Positions 36,653 to 44,829 of a stretch of DNA of 64,000 bases are shown one piece after another (position 1 is the first letter of the stretch; each line of letters opens with the position of its first letter). The stretch is from Sphaerisporangium sp040683095 (GTDB lineage: Bacteria; Actinomycetota; Actinomycetes; Streptosporangiales; Streptosporangiaceae). Under the pieces are notes generated by a model. That model searched no databases. It was not told the origin of the DNA and saw only the letters and a list, made by a program, of their open reading frames with translations. The stretch is from assembly GCF_040683095.1 (NCBI RefSeq), contig NZ_JBFBCI010000005.1, forward strand, positions 124,001 through 188,000, written 5' to 3'. Position numbers and translations under genes: made by a program.

Positions 36653-38845
36653 TCAGGTCTTTTCGAGGTAGTCGGAGCGGGTGTCGGTGAGGAGGCGGTC
36701 CAGCTCGGTCTTGAGCGGTTCGTGGGCTTCGAGTGTCGGGTCGGCGGCGAGCAGGGCGGTGGCCTCCTCGCGGGCGGATCTGATGATCTCTTCGTCGCGC
36801 AGGAGCTGGAGCATCTTCAGGGAGGACCGGCGGCCGGACTGGGCCGCGCCGAGCACGTCGCCCTCGCGGCGCTGTTCCAGGTCGACGCGGGAGAGCTCGA
36901 AGCCGTCGAGGGTGGCGGCCACCGCCTCGAGCCGGCCGCGCGCGGGGGTGTCCGGCGGGAAGTCGGTGACGAGCAGGCACAGACCGGGCAGCCCGCCCCG
37001 GCCGACACGGCCGCGGAGCTGGTGGAGCTGGGAGACGCCGAACCGGTCGGCATCCATGATGACCATGACCGAGGAGTTCGGGACGTCGACGCCGACCTCG
37101 ATCACGGTGGTGGCCACCAGCACGTCGATCTCGCCCCGCGTGAACGCGCGCATGATCGCGTCCTTCTCTTCGGGGGCCAGCCGCCCGTGCAGGGCCTCGA
37201 CGCGGAGCCCGGCCAGCGGGCCGCCGGCGAGCATGGGGGCGACCTCCATGACCGCGAGGGGCGGCCGCCGCTCGTCGCCCCCGCGCTCGTCGCCGCCGAA
37301 GTCGCCGTCGAGGTCTCCCTCGTCGCCTTCCAGGTCGCCGATGCGGGGACACACGATGTACGCCTGCCGCCCGAGGCCGACCTCCTCGCGGATGCGGCCC
37401 CACGTGCGGTCGAGGTAGTGAGGCTTGTCGGCGGCGGGCACGACGTGGGTGGTGATCGGCGCGCGCCCGGCGGGGAGCTGGCTGAGGGTCGAGACCTCCA
37501 GATCGCCGAACACCGTCATGGCGACCGTACGCGGGATCGGGGTGGCGGTCATGACCAGCACGTGGGGACGCCCTCCCCCGGCCTTCTCGCGCAGCGCGTC
37601 ACGCTGCTCGACGCCGAAGCGGTGCTGCTCGTCGACGACGACCAGGCCGAGGTCGGCGAACTGGACGTGCTCCTGGAGCAGGGCGTGGGTGCCGACGATG
37701 ATGCCGGCCGCTCCGGAGGCGGCGTCCAGCAGCGCCACGCGCCGCCCGGCCGCGCCCATCGACCCGGTGAGCAGGGTGACGGCCGTGCCGCCGAACATGC
37801 CGCCGGTGGCGAGGTCGCCGAGCATGCGGGTGATCGACCGGTGGTGCTGCTGGGCGAGCACTTCGGTGGGGGCGAGCAGCACGGCCTGCCCGCCGGCGTC
37901 GACGACCTGGAGCATCGCGCGCAGGGCCACGACGGTCTTGCCCGCACCGACCTCGCCCTGGAGCAGGCGGTGCATGGGGTGGGCGCGCGCGAGCTCGGCG
38001 GCGATCTGGTCGCCCACCTCGACCTGGCCATCGGTGAGCTTGAACGGGAGGCGCCCGTCGAAGTCGGCGAGCAGGCCGTCGTCGCGGCGGGGCCTCGGGG
38101 TGGCGGGCCACGCGGCCGCCGCCAGCCGCCGCCGCGCGAGCACGGCCTGCAGGGTGAACGCCTCGTCGAACTTGAGCCGCTTGCGGGCCCGCGTCACGTC
38201 CTGCTGGTCGCGCGGCCGGTGGACGGCCTCCAGCGCGTCGGCGAGGCCGGCCAGGCGGTGGCGGGCGCGGACCTCGGAGGGCAGTGGGTCGGGCAGGGGG
38301 CCGAGCGTGTCGAGCACGACGCCGATCGCGCGGCGGATCACCCAGGACGAGATGCCGCCCGCGGCCGGGTAGATGGGCACCGGCGCGGCGGCGAACTCGG
38401 CGGCGGAGGCCTCGGTCTCTTCGAACGGCTCGAACTCGGGATGGTTGAGCTGCCACTTGCCGGTGTCGCCGCGCCCGAAGCGCCCGACCTTGCCGGAGAA
38501 CATCGCGCGGGTGCCCGGCTGCAGCCTGCCCTCGACGACGTGCGAGACCCTGCCGAAGAAGGACAGATAGATCTTGTTGCGCCTGCCGTCGACGACCTCG
38601 ACCTCCAGCCACGTGCCGGAGCGGTTGCGCATGGGCTTGCGCATCAGGCGGGAGACCTCGCCCACCACGGTGACGTGCTCGTCCACCTCGAGGGCGTCGA
38701 GCGTGGTCAGCTCGCCCCGCTCGGCGTACCGCCGGGGGTAGTGGCGCAGCAGATCGCCGACCGTGGTGATGTTGAGCGAGCTTTCTAGGGGCTTGGCCGT
38801 CTTGGGGTCAAGCGCCTTGATGAGCGGCTCGTCGAAACGCGTCAC
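36653..38845 (-). CDS. recG: ATP-dependent DNA helicase RecG
   Basis: From the GTG at 38845 the protein has 730 residues, the usual RecG length. It has an N-terminal wedge/OB region (ALEVDEHVTVVGEVSRL), helicase motif I LLQGEVGAGKTVVALRA, motif Ia LLAPTEVLAQQH, the DExH variant VVVDEQHRFGVEQR, motif III MTATPIPRT and motif VI QLRGRVGRG. It remodels stalled forks and R-loops. A loop rich in Asp/Gly/Glu (LEGDEGDLDGDFGGDERGG) is inserted in the C-terminal helicase half. The frame above the GTG to 38896 is not conserved. Confidence 0.95.
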   Translation of the reverse strand: MTRFDEPLIKALDPKTAKPLESSLNITTVGDLLRHYPRRYAERGELTTLDALEVDEHVTVVGEVSRLMRKPMRNRSGTWLEVEVVDGRRNKIYLSFFGRVSHVVEGRLQPGTRAMFSGKVGRFGRGDTGKWQLNHPEFEPFEETEASAAEFAAAPVPIYPAAGGISSWVIRRAIGVVLDTLGPLPDPLPSEVRARHRLAGLADALEAVHRPRDQQDVTRARKRLKFDEAFTLQAVLARRRLAAAAWPATPRPRRDDGLLADFDGRLPFKLTDGQVEVGDQIAAELARAHPMHRLLQGEVGAGKTVVALRAMLQVVDAGGQAVLLAPTEVLAQQHHRSITRMLGDLATGGMFGGTAVTLLTGSMGAAGRRVALLDAASGAAGIIVGTHALLQEHVQFADLGLVVVDEQHRFGVEQRDALREKAGGGRPHVLVMTATPIPRTVAMTVFGDLEVSTLSQLPAGRAPITTHVVPAADKPHYLDRTWGRIREEVGLGRQAYIVCPRIGDLEGDEGDLDGDFGGDERGGDERRPPLAVMEVAPMLAGGPLAGLRVEALHGRLAPEEKDAIMRAFTRGEIDVLVATTVIEVGVDVPNSSVMVIMDADRFGVSQLHQLRGRVGRGGLPGLCLLVTDFPPDTPARGRLEAVAATLDGFELSRVDLEQRREGDVLGAAQSGRRSSLKMLQLLRDEEIIRSAREEATALLAADPTLEAHEPLKTELDRLLTDTRSDYLEKT

Positions 38846-38911
38846 GTCAACCAGTTCTACCGCCCCGGGCCGACAAGAACGGCCGTCCGGCGCCACGTGG
38901 TCCGTGGCCGG

Positions 38912-39046
38912 TCACTGGACTCCGATGAGCAGCGGATAGCCGCCCTGGCCGCCCTCGTGGACGGCCATCTCCACGGCCACCCAGACGTGCCCGTGGCGGG
39001 TGTGCCCGGCGGCGTCGGTCATCGCGACCACGTCGTCGTCGAAGCG
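38912..39046 (-). pseudogene. C-terminal remnant of a DAK2/YloV-type kinase-like gene
   Basis: About 45 codons on the minus strand end in VAVEMAVHEGGQGGYPLLIG-V-Q and a TGA, with very strong GC third positions. The ending resembles, from memory, the last residues of DAK2 domain proteins of the YloV/FakA family (a glycine-rich GGQ-x-x-YP(L/Y) close), which are normally about 550 residues. In many actinobacteria such a gene lies exactly here, between recG and rpmB, in the same direction. Everything upstream has lost coding character, so it is a decayed gene. Confidence 0.55.
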
Positions 39047-39302
39047 GCGCGGAGGGACGGGACGGAAGGGCGGGTGGGGTGGCGGGTCTTGGGGGTTGCT
39101 CTGGCCGGGTTGTGGGGCGCGGGGATGGCGGGGATGCGCTACGGTTGGTGGTACGAGATTATCCCCGTTCGCCGCTTCCCTCGTTTCGCGTGCCGGTGGT
39201 GGCATCGGATACCCTCGTGTAGCTAGCCGGTTGTCCCGGCGTGCCCGACCACCGCTTCTACCTCGGTTTCGGGCCTATCGACTGATCTAAGGAGCGATGA
39301 CC
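39047..39302. other. Spacer upstream of rpmB
   Basis: About 250 bp between the DAK2-like scrap and rpmB. It contains G-rich runs and presumably the rpmB promoter, but no gene that I can support. Confidence 0.4.
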
Positions 39303-39488
39303 GTGGCTTCCGTCTGCGACGTCTGCGGCAAGGGGCCGATCTTCGGCAACAACATCTCGCACTCGCACCGCCGCACCCGCCGCCGCTGGAACCCCAACAT
39401 CCAGCGTGTGCGCGCCATGGTGGGCAGCACGCCGAAGCGGCTGAACGTGTGCACCTCCTGCATCAAGGCCGGTAAGGTCACCCGCTGA
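39303..39488 (+). CDS. rpmB: Large ribosomal subunit protein bL28
   Basis: The 61-residue protein reads ASVCDVCGKGPIFGNNISHS and RRWNPNIQRVR to CTSCIKAGKVTR, the actinobacterial L28 with its two CxxC pairs (zinc form). The GTG at 39303 gives exactly the usual 61 residues and lies 8 bases after GGAG; the upstream ATG at 39297 is too near that ribosome binding site. It is a single-gene unit facing away from recG. Confidence 0.96.
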   Translation: MASVCDVCGKGPIFGNNISHSHRRTRRRWNPNIQRVRAMVGSTPKRLNVCTSCIKAGKVTR

Positions 39489-39503
39489 CCCTGGCTTTCC
39501 GCT

Positions 39504-39535
39504 CGGCCCGTCGTCCTCTCGCAGGCGGCGGGCCG
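39504..39535 (+). terminator. Terminator of rpmB
   Basis: CGGCCCG and CGGGCCG pair across a loop about 20 bp after the rpmB stop codon. Confidence 0.65.
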
Positions 39536-39575
39536 TCGTCGTTCACGGCCGCCTCAGGGCGTGGCGCGGGACGGG

Positions 39576-40253
39576 ATGGGTAGCTTCTCTCTCGTGCTGA
39601 ATCCGCCCATTCGCCTGAGCGTGAACGCCTCCACAGGCCAGAAGGTCACCGTGTCGGTCATCGGGCTGATCTTCCTCGGCGTGCTCGGCGGCATCGCCGG
39701 CGTCGCGGCCCTCGCTCTCAGAACGACCGAGCCCGGCTTCGCCGCCGACGGGTTCACGGGGTCGCCGTTCGACCCCGACGGGAGCGGATTCCCCTCGACG
39801 GCGATCAAGGGACTGTTCCTCGTGGCCGCCGCGCTGATCGTCGGCTGCCTGGTGACCATGGTGCTCGGCACGTACCGGCGGCAGGCGATCCTCAACGGCA
39901 CCGTCCTGGAGGTCCGGGGCCTGCTGGGCACGCGCAGGGCCGACCTCGCGAAGTCCCGGGTGTGGATCGACTCCGAGCCGGAGTACGTCAGGAACCCGCA
40001 CGGCGAGGGGAACATCCCCACCGGGCGCCGAGTCCCCCACCTGATGGCCGAGGACCCGCTGAGCGGCCGAAAGGTGCGGCTGCGCCTGCACAGCATGGCC
40101 CGCACCCTGCTGCCGCCGCACGAGCTGAACGCGCTCGCCGAGGCCGTGGAGTCGGGGTCCGGCTCGCGTCCCGACGCGGACGCCTCGCAGGCGGCCAGGA
40201 CCGCGACGATGCTGCGCCGCCTGGCCGACGACCCGATCGCCCGCCTGCTCTAG
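39576..40253 (+). CDS. Membrane protein with two N-terminal helices, unknown function
   Basis: From the ATG at 39576 the protein has 225 residues. Two transmembrane helices (VTVSVIGLIFLGVLGGIAGV and GLFLVAAALIVGCLVTMVLG) flank an external loop of about 45 residues. A cytoplasmic part starts with GTYRRQAILNGTVLEVRGLL, which looks like a bacterial PH-like beta domain, then a helical tail. Function is unknown. The start is uncertain between 39561, 39576 and a later GTG at about 39594, none with a strong ribosome binding site. Its stop overlaps the convergent thiD stop by four bases. Confidence 0.75.
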   Translation: MGSFSLVLNPPIRLSVNASTGQKVTVSVIGLIFLGVLGGIAGVAALALRTTEPGFAADGFTGSPFDPDGSGFPSTAIKGLFLVAAALIVGCLVTMVLGTYRRQAILNGTVLEVRGLLGTRRADLAKSRVWIDSEPEYVRNPHGEGNIPTGRRVPHLMAEDPLSGRKVRLRLHSMARTLLPPHELNALAEAVESGSGSRPDADASQAARTATMLRRLADDPIARLL

Positions 40254-41056
40254 GAGCCGGCGGCCCGTTCCCGGCGCCAGCGCCAGGCGTGGTCGACGGG
40301 GCCGATGCCCGCGCCCAGCGGGAACCCGTGCGCGATCGCCCCGGTGACGTACTGCTTGGCCTTGCCCACCGCCCCGGGGACGTCCTCGCCGAGCGCGAGG
40401 TGGGAGGCGATGGCCGAGGCCAGCGTGCAGCCGGTGCCGTGGGTGTGCCGGTTGTCGTGCCGCTCGGCGCGGAACCGGAACTCGCGCGTGCCGTCGGTGA
40501 GCAGGTCGACCGGCGGGCCCGGCAGGTGGCCGCCCTTGATCAGCACCCACGCGGGCCCGAGCGCCAGCACGGCCTCGGCGGCGGGGCGCAGGCCGTCCTC
40601 GTCCTCGACCTTCACCGAGGTGAGCTGCTCGACCTCCCACAGGTTGGGGGTGACGACGGTGGCGACGGGCAACAGGCGGTCCTTGACGACGTCCACCGCC
40701 TCGGGGTCGAGGAGCGGGTCGCCGTGCTTGGAGACGCCCACGGGGTCGACGACGACGGGCGCGTCCACGCCGGCCAGCACCTCGGAGACCACCGTGACGA
40801 GCCGCGGGGACGCCAGCATGCCCGTCTTGACGGCCTGGGCGCCGATGTCGCCGAGCACGGAGTCGAGCTGGGCCCGCACGGCCTCGGGCGGCAGTTCCCA
40901 GTAGCCCTGGACGCCGACGGAGTTCTGGGCGGTCACGGCGGCGATCACGCTCATGCCGTGGACGCCGAGCGCGAGCATCGTCTTCAGATCGGCCTGGATG
41001 CCCGCGCCTCCGCCGGAGTCGGACCCTGCGATCGTCAGCACACGGGGAGGAGTCAC
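40250..41056 (-). CDS. thiD: Hydroxymethylpyrimidine/phosphomethylpyrimidine kinase
   Basis: The 268-residue protein has the ThiD signature LTIAGSDSGGGAGIQADLK at the start, VDPVGVSKHGD in the middle and GTGCTLASAIASHLA near the C-terminus, a ribokinase-like fold. It phosphorylates HMP and HMP-P in thiamine synthesis. The GTG at 41056 is preferred to the ATG at 41089 because homologues start right at the TPPRVLTIAGSD block. It is separated by one gene from thiL, the last enzyme of thiamine diphosphate formation. Confidence 0.95.
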   Translation of the reverse strand: MTPPRVLTIAGSDSGGGAGIQADLKTMLALGVHGMSVIAAVTAQNSVGVQGYWELPPEAVRAQLDSVLGDIGAQAVKTGMLASPRLVTVVSEVLAGVDAPVVVDPVGVSKHGDPLLDPEAVDVVKDRLLPVATVVTPNLWEVEQLTSVKVEDEDGLRPAAEAVLALGPAWVLIKGGHLPGPPVDLLTDGTREFRFRAERHDNRHTHGTGCTLASAIASHLALGEDVPGAVGKAKQYVTGAIAHGFPLGAGIGPVDHAWRWRRERAAGS

Positions 41057-41110
41057 GCGTCCATCAAACCAGGCGCGCGGCGGCGGCACGTCCCGGGACC
41101 GCCGCCGGGC

Positions 41111-42859
41111 TCAGCGGCCGGTGTCCCGCCGGATCCGCGCGGTGCTCGCGTCCAGGCTGATCTGGCACTTGCCCTCGGCGAGCCCGCAACTGGCGGGGAG
41201 GGTCGCGTCGCCGTCGGCGGTGAAGGAGACGACGGTGGACTCGTTCACGCCCAGCCGAACGGCCGAGGTGAGCACCAGCGTGGCGCCGTCCTGCTCCCAG
41301 GTGACGCCCCGCGCGGCGGTGACGACCCCGCCGACGGGCACCCGCAGCGTCCAGCCGTCCAGCGCCGGGCCGGTGTTGACGACCGAGAGCCTGCCGGTGT
41401 AGCCGGTGTCGCTGAGGTCGTCGACGCCGAAGTCGACGGCGACGCGGCCGGGTGCCGTCTGCCTGCCGCCGTCGGACATCGGGCTCGCCTGGGGCGACTG
41501 CTGGGGCTGCGTGGGCTGCGCGGTGATGGACGGCTCGGCGGAGCTCACGGGGTCGGGGTCGTGCGCCTGGGGGTTCTCCGGGCCTCCGTTCATGTTCTGC
41601 TTGGGGCTGGGGTCGGACTCGGGGGTGTTCCGGTTCGTCGCACTGGGCTTCGGGGCCGGGGTCGCGCGGGTGTGCCGGGGGGTGGGGCGCGCGGAGGGGG
41701 TGGCGCGCCGCCGCGTGTCCTGCGTCGCCGTCGGGTCCGCCGAGTCCTCCGGGGACGCCGTCTCGTCGGGCGGGGCCGAGTCCGTGGCGGACGGATCGGC
41801 CGAAGCCGCGTCTTCCTCGCCGGTCCCGCCGCCGGGCGTGGGGTCGGCCTGGGCCACGGACGCGCAGGTCCGGCCCTGGGGGCACCCCGGGGTGGTGGTC
41901 ATGTTGATCTGGCTGGACGAGAGCTTCACGCCGATGACGGTGGCGGTGACGGCCATCACGACGGCGACTGCGGACAGGACGGCGACGGTGCGTCCCCGGC
42001 CTCCCTTTCGCTCCTCGGTGCCGGTGTGGCGGTCCGCCCGCCTCGCGCGCCGCCGGCCGGGCTCGGCGCCGCGACGCCCCGGCTCGTCCTCGGGGGCGCG
42101 GCCGACCCGCAGGATCGTGCCCGTGTGCGGGTACGTGCCGGTGTCGGCGGACGGCTCCGTCCGCGTCTCACCGGCCTCGGGGAACGGCCCGACGGCCCTC
42201 ATCTGCCCGGTGTGCGGGAACGCCTCCCCCGCCTCAGGGTAGGTGCCCACGGCCCGCATCTGCCCCGTGTGGGGAAAGGCCTCGCCCGATTCGGGGAAGG
42301 ACCCGACCGCCTGCATCTGACCCGTGTGCGGGAACGCGTCCGTGGGCTCGGGGAAGGACCCCACGGCCTGGAACTGGCCCGTGTGGGGAAACGCCTCGCC
42401 CGCCTCGGGGAAGGACCCGACCGCCCGCATCTGACCCGTGTGCGGGAACGCGTCCGTGGGCTCGGGGAAGGACCCCACGGCCTGGAACTGGCCCGTGTGG
42501 GGAAACGCCTCGCCCGCCTCGGGGAAGGACCCGACCGCCCGCATCTGACCCGTGTGCGGGAACGCGTCCGTGGGCTCGGGGAAGGACCCCACGGCCTGGA
42601 ACTGGCCCGTGTGAGGGAAGGGGCCGGTGTCAGGTGGCGGAAACTGTGAGCCCGTGGGATCGGTGACCGGCGATGGGCGCTCCCAGGCGCGCGGCCAGGG
42701 AGCGGCGGCCGGCTCGGCGGACGACGCGGGCGGCGCGGGGTCCGCGGGAAGGGCGGGGTCGTTCAGCCACTCCTGGGTGCCGCGCTCGTCGTCCCAGCCC
42801 GAATCATCGTGCTCGTCCCACCCATCACCGGCCCCCCGGCCTCGGCGTCCGCGTCCCAT
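41111..42859 (-). CDS. Membrane protein with tandem 19-residue repeats and CBM2-like C-terminal domain
   Basis: From an ATG at 42859 with a GGAAGG ribosome binding site the protein has 582 residues. An acidic, Pro/Ala-rich N-terminus is followed by eight tandem units of the form FPHTGQ(M/F)(R/Q)AVGSFPEAGEA (42164-42619) and a ninth degenerate unit, then a basic stretch, one transmembrane helix (VAVLSAVAVVMAVTATVIGV), a long Pro/Ser/Thr-rich stalk and a C-terminal beta domain with TGRLSVVNTG and LDGWTLRV that looks like a family 2 carbohydrate-binding module. The repeats would be cytoplasmic and the lectin-like domain outside. Function unknown; it may link the cell interior to wall or surface glycans. 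Confidence 0.78.
   Translation of the reverse strand: MGRGRRGRGAGDGWDEHDDSGWDDERGTQEWLNDPALPADPAPPASSAEPAAAPWPRAWERPSPVTDPTGSQFPPPDTGPFPHTGQFQAVGSFPEPTDAFPHTGQMRAVGSFPEAGEAFPHTGQFQAVGSFPEPTDAFPHTGQMRAVGSFPEAGEAFPHTGQFQAVGSFPEPTDAFPHTGQMQAVGSFPESGEAFPHTGQMRAVGTYPEAGEAFPHTGQMRAVGPFPEAGETRTEPSADTGTYPHTGTILRVGRAPEDEPGRRGAEPGRRRARRADRHTGTEERKGGRGRTVAVLSAVAVVMAVTATVIGVKLSSSQINMTTTPGCPQGRTCASVAQADPTPGGGTGEEDAASADPSATDSAPPDETASPEDSADPTATQDTRRRATPSARPTPRHTRATPAPKPSATNRNTPESDPSPKQNMNGGPENPQAHDPDPVSSAEPSITAQPTQPQQSPQASPMSDGGRQTAPGRVAVDFGVDDLSDTGYTGRLSVVNTGPALDGWTLRVPVGGVVTAARGVTWEQDGATLVLTSAVRLGVNESTVVSFTADGDATLPASCGLAEGKCQISLDASTARIRRDTGR
42164..42619 (-). repeat. Eight 57-bp coding tandem repeats with 114-bp higher-order unit
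   Basis: Each 57-bp unit encodes 19 residues starting FPHTGQ. Units alternate between two types (QFQAVGSFPEPTDA and QMRAVGSFPEAGEA), giving a 114-bp double unit. Two consecutive double units (about 42383-42496 and 42497-42610) are nearly identical at the DNA level, showing recent duplication. Confidence 0.9.
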
Positions 42860-42980
42860 GAAGCGCCTTCCTCGAAAAATAGCAGCGCCCCACTTCATAA
42901 CACCTTTAACACTTCTATGTCACAATATTCACGATATTCGTGGCTCTCGCCTGCGGTCACACGCCCCGGGGAGCGGCCCG

Positions 42981-43955
42981 TCACGACCGGAAGTGGTCCC
43001 ACCCTCCGTACGCCTCCTCATGGCCCCTGACCTGCACGCCTTTCCCCTCGGCGATCCTTCCGACGACGCGCCACTCCGCGGGCAGCGGCACCTCGGCGGG
43101 GAAGACCGCCGCGAGCGCGTGATCTTCGCCACCCGTGAGGATCCACCGCAGTGGGTCCTCCCCCAGCTCGGCCGCGGCCGCGGCCAGCGGCTCGTCCAGG
43201 GGGAAGGCGTCCGGGTCGATCTCGACGCACACGCCGCTCGCCTCCGCGATATGGCCGACGTCCTGCAACAACCCGTCGCTGACGTCCAGCATCGCGGTGG
43301 CGCCGAGCGCGGCGGCGGCGGGACCGCAGGCGTACGGCGGGCTGGGGCGCCGGTGCGCGTCCTCCAGTTCGGCGAACCGCTCGGAGGTCCCCGCGCGGCC
43401 CGCGAGGAACAGCGCCAGGCCCGCCGCCGCGCGCCCGAGCCGCCCGGCCACGGCGAGCACCTGCCTCGGCTGCGCGCCCGACCGGGTGACGGGCGGGCGT
43501 CCGCCCAGGTCGCCGAGGGCGGTCACGGCGAGCACGACCTGCTCGGAGCGGACGATGTCGCCCCCGGCGACGCTCACGCCGATGGGCGCGCACTCGTCCC
43601 TGAACCCGTCGGTCAGGCCGTCGAGCCACTCCGTCGGCAGGTCTCCGGGCAGGCCGAGGCCCACGACCAGGGCGGTCGGGGCGGCGCCCATCGCGGCGAC
43701 GTCGGCGAGGTTCTGCGCCGCCGCCTTCCTGCCGACGTCGTACGGGCTGGACCAATCGCGGCGGAAGTGCCTACCCTCGAGTAGGAGATCCGTCGTCACG
43801 ACCATCCGCCCATCGGGAGCACGAACGACCGCGGCGTCATCGCCGGGACCGAGCAATACCGCCGGAAATTGAGGCAAGCGTCCGACAATACGTGCAATGA
43901 TCCCGAATTCGCCAAGATCTGCGACTGTGATAGCACACCTCCAGGTGTGTTCCAT
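42981..43955 (-). CDS. thiL: Thiamine-monophosphate kinase
   Basis: The protein of up to 324 residues has the ThiL blocks GPGDDAAVV, VTTDLLLEGRHFRRDW, NLADVAAMGAAPTALVVGLG, VAGGDIVRS and MLDVSDGLLQDVGHIA, of the PurM-like fold. It makes thiamine diphosphate from the monophosphate. Homologues start close to TVADLGEFGIIARI; in this frame the only ATG is nine residues earlier, without a ribosome binding site, while a good GGAGG precedes an ATC codon at the homologues' start. The gene is divergent from the Lrp-type small protein. Confidence 0.93.
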   Translation of the reverse strand: MEHTWRCAITVADLGEFGIIARIVGRLPQFPAVLLGPGDDAAVVRAPDGRMVVTTDLLLEGRHFRRDWSSPYDVGRKAAAQNLADVAAMGAAPTALVVGLGLPGDLPTEWLDGLTDGFRDECAPIGVSVAGGDIVRSEQVVLAVTALGDLGGRPPVTRSGAQPRQVLAVAGRLGRAAAGLALFLAGRAGTSERFAELEDAHRRPSPPYACGPAAAALGATAMLDVSDGLLQDVGHIAEASGVCVEIDPDAFPLDEPLAAAAAELGEDPLRWILTGGEDHALAAVFPAEVPLPAEWRVVGRIAEGKGVQVRGHEEAYGGWDHFRS

Positions 43956-44038
43956 GTACGGTGGCGAGTCGGCACTGATCTAGATACGGCATTGACACGA
44001 TAGACAGCAGCGAGCTTCGCCCCCGCCGGGAGGACGTG

Positions 44039-44272
44039 ATGGTGCACGCTTACATCCTTATCCAGACAGAAGTTGGCAAGGCCGCCGAGGTCGCGGGGGC
44101 GATCAAGGTCATCCAGGGTGTGACCCAGGCGGAGGACGTCACCGGCCCGTACGATGTGATCGTCCGCGCCGAGGCCAAGAACGTGGACGAGCTCGGCAAG
44201 CTCGTGGTCGCCCAGATTCAGGCGGTCGAGGGAATCACGCGTACTCTTACCTGTCCGATCGTCCATATCTGA
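44039..44272 (+). CDS. Stand-alone Lrp/AsnC ligand-binding (RAM) domain protein
   Basis: The 77-residue protein is only the regulatory (RAM) half of an Lrp/AsnC regulator: VHAYILIQTEVGKA, VTQAEDVTGPYDVIVRAE and VEGITRTLTCPIV are typical. There is no DNA-binding domain. Such small proteins form dimer rings and may bind amino acids or modulate full Lrp proteins. A GGGAGG ribosome binding site precedes three possible starts (GTG 44036, ATG 44039, GTG 44042). It is conserved next to thiL in actinobacteria and is divergent from it. Confidence 0.93.
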   Translation: MVHAYILIQTEVGKAAEVAGAIKVIQGVTQAEDVTGPYDVIVRAEAKNVDELGKLVVAQIQAVEGITRTLTCPIVHI

Positions 44273-44288
44273 GCGACTTCATCCGGGG

Positions 44289-44762
44289 GTGACCGTGGTA
44301 CGAGCCGTCGCCGCCGTCGCGGCCCTGGCTCTGCTGCTGACGGGGCTGCTGGCGGGGTGCGGTGGAGCCGTCCGGGTCGACCCTCCGGCTCCCGAGGGGG
44401 AGACGGCCGTGGCCTGCGCCGCCATGGTGAAAGGCCTCCCCTCCACTCTGGACGGCGCGGAGCGCGTCCCGTCCGAGCCCGCCTCGCCGTACGTCGCGGT
44501 GTGGGGCTCGGGGGAGATCGCGCTCCGCTGCGGCGTCCCGCGGCCCGCCGCGATGGACCCGATGCAGCAGATCCCCGAGATCGACGGCGTGCCGTGGTTC
44601 GCCGACCCGGTCAGGCCGTCGCTGTTCACCGCCATCTCCCCCCGCGGCTACGTCGAGGTGACGATCTCCCGGGCGCACCAGGCGGCGGTGGTGCTGCTCG
44701 ACCTGGCCTCCCCGGTCAAGACGGCCTTCCCGCCCGCCGGCACGGGCTCACCACCCACCTGA
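44289..44762 (+). CDS. DUF3515 family lipoprotein
   Basis: The 157-residue protein has a lipoprotein signal (VAALALLLTGLLAGCGG) and a small extracytoplasmic domain with ACAAMVKGLPSTLDG, YVAVWGSGEIALRCGV and PWFADPVRPSLFTA, which are DUF3515 marks. The family is restricted to actinobacteria and has no known function. It follows the RAM-domain gene by 16 bp and converges on ddl. The start may be the GTG at 44295 instead of 44289. Confidence 0.88.
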   Translation: MTVVRAVAAVAALALLLTGLLAGCGGAVRVDPPAPEGETAVACAAMVKGLPSTLDGAERVPSEPASPYVAVWGSGEIALRCGVPRPAAMDPMQQIPEIDGVPWFADPVRPSLFTAISPRGYVEVTISRAHQAAVVLLDLASPVKTAFPPAGTGSPPT

Positions 44763-44829
44763 GCCGACCGCCGCGCCCACCTGCGCCCACCCAGCCCGAG
44801 GAGCCGCCGGTGAGCCGGCCATCCGAGCG

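Noticed and set aside
36276..36671. Plus-strand 131-codon frame in the recG-rsmD gap
   Set aside because: Codon use is weak, it runs through the terminator hairpin and the 23-bp repeats, and overlaps the recG end.
42164..42619. Possible CRISPR array (regular repeats, 57-bp period)
   Set aside because: The repeats have no variable spacers, run in frame inside a protein-coding gene, and no cas gene is near.
41057..42649. Plus-strand frame opposite thiD and the repeat-rich protein
   Set aside because: It is a shadow made open by high GC and by the repeats; no start signal and no recognisable domain.
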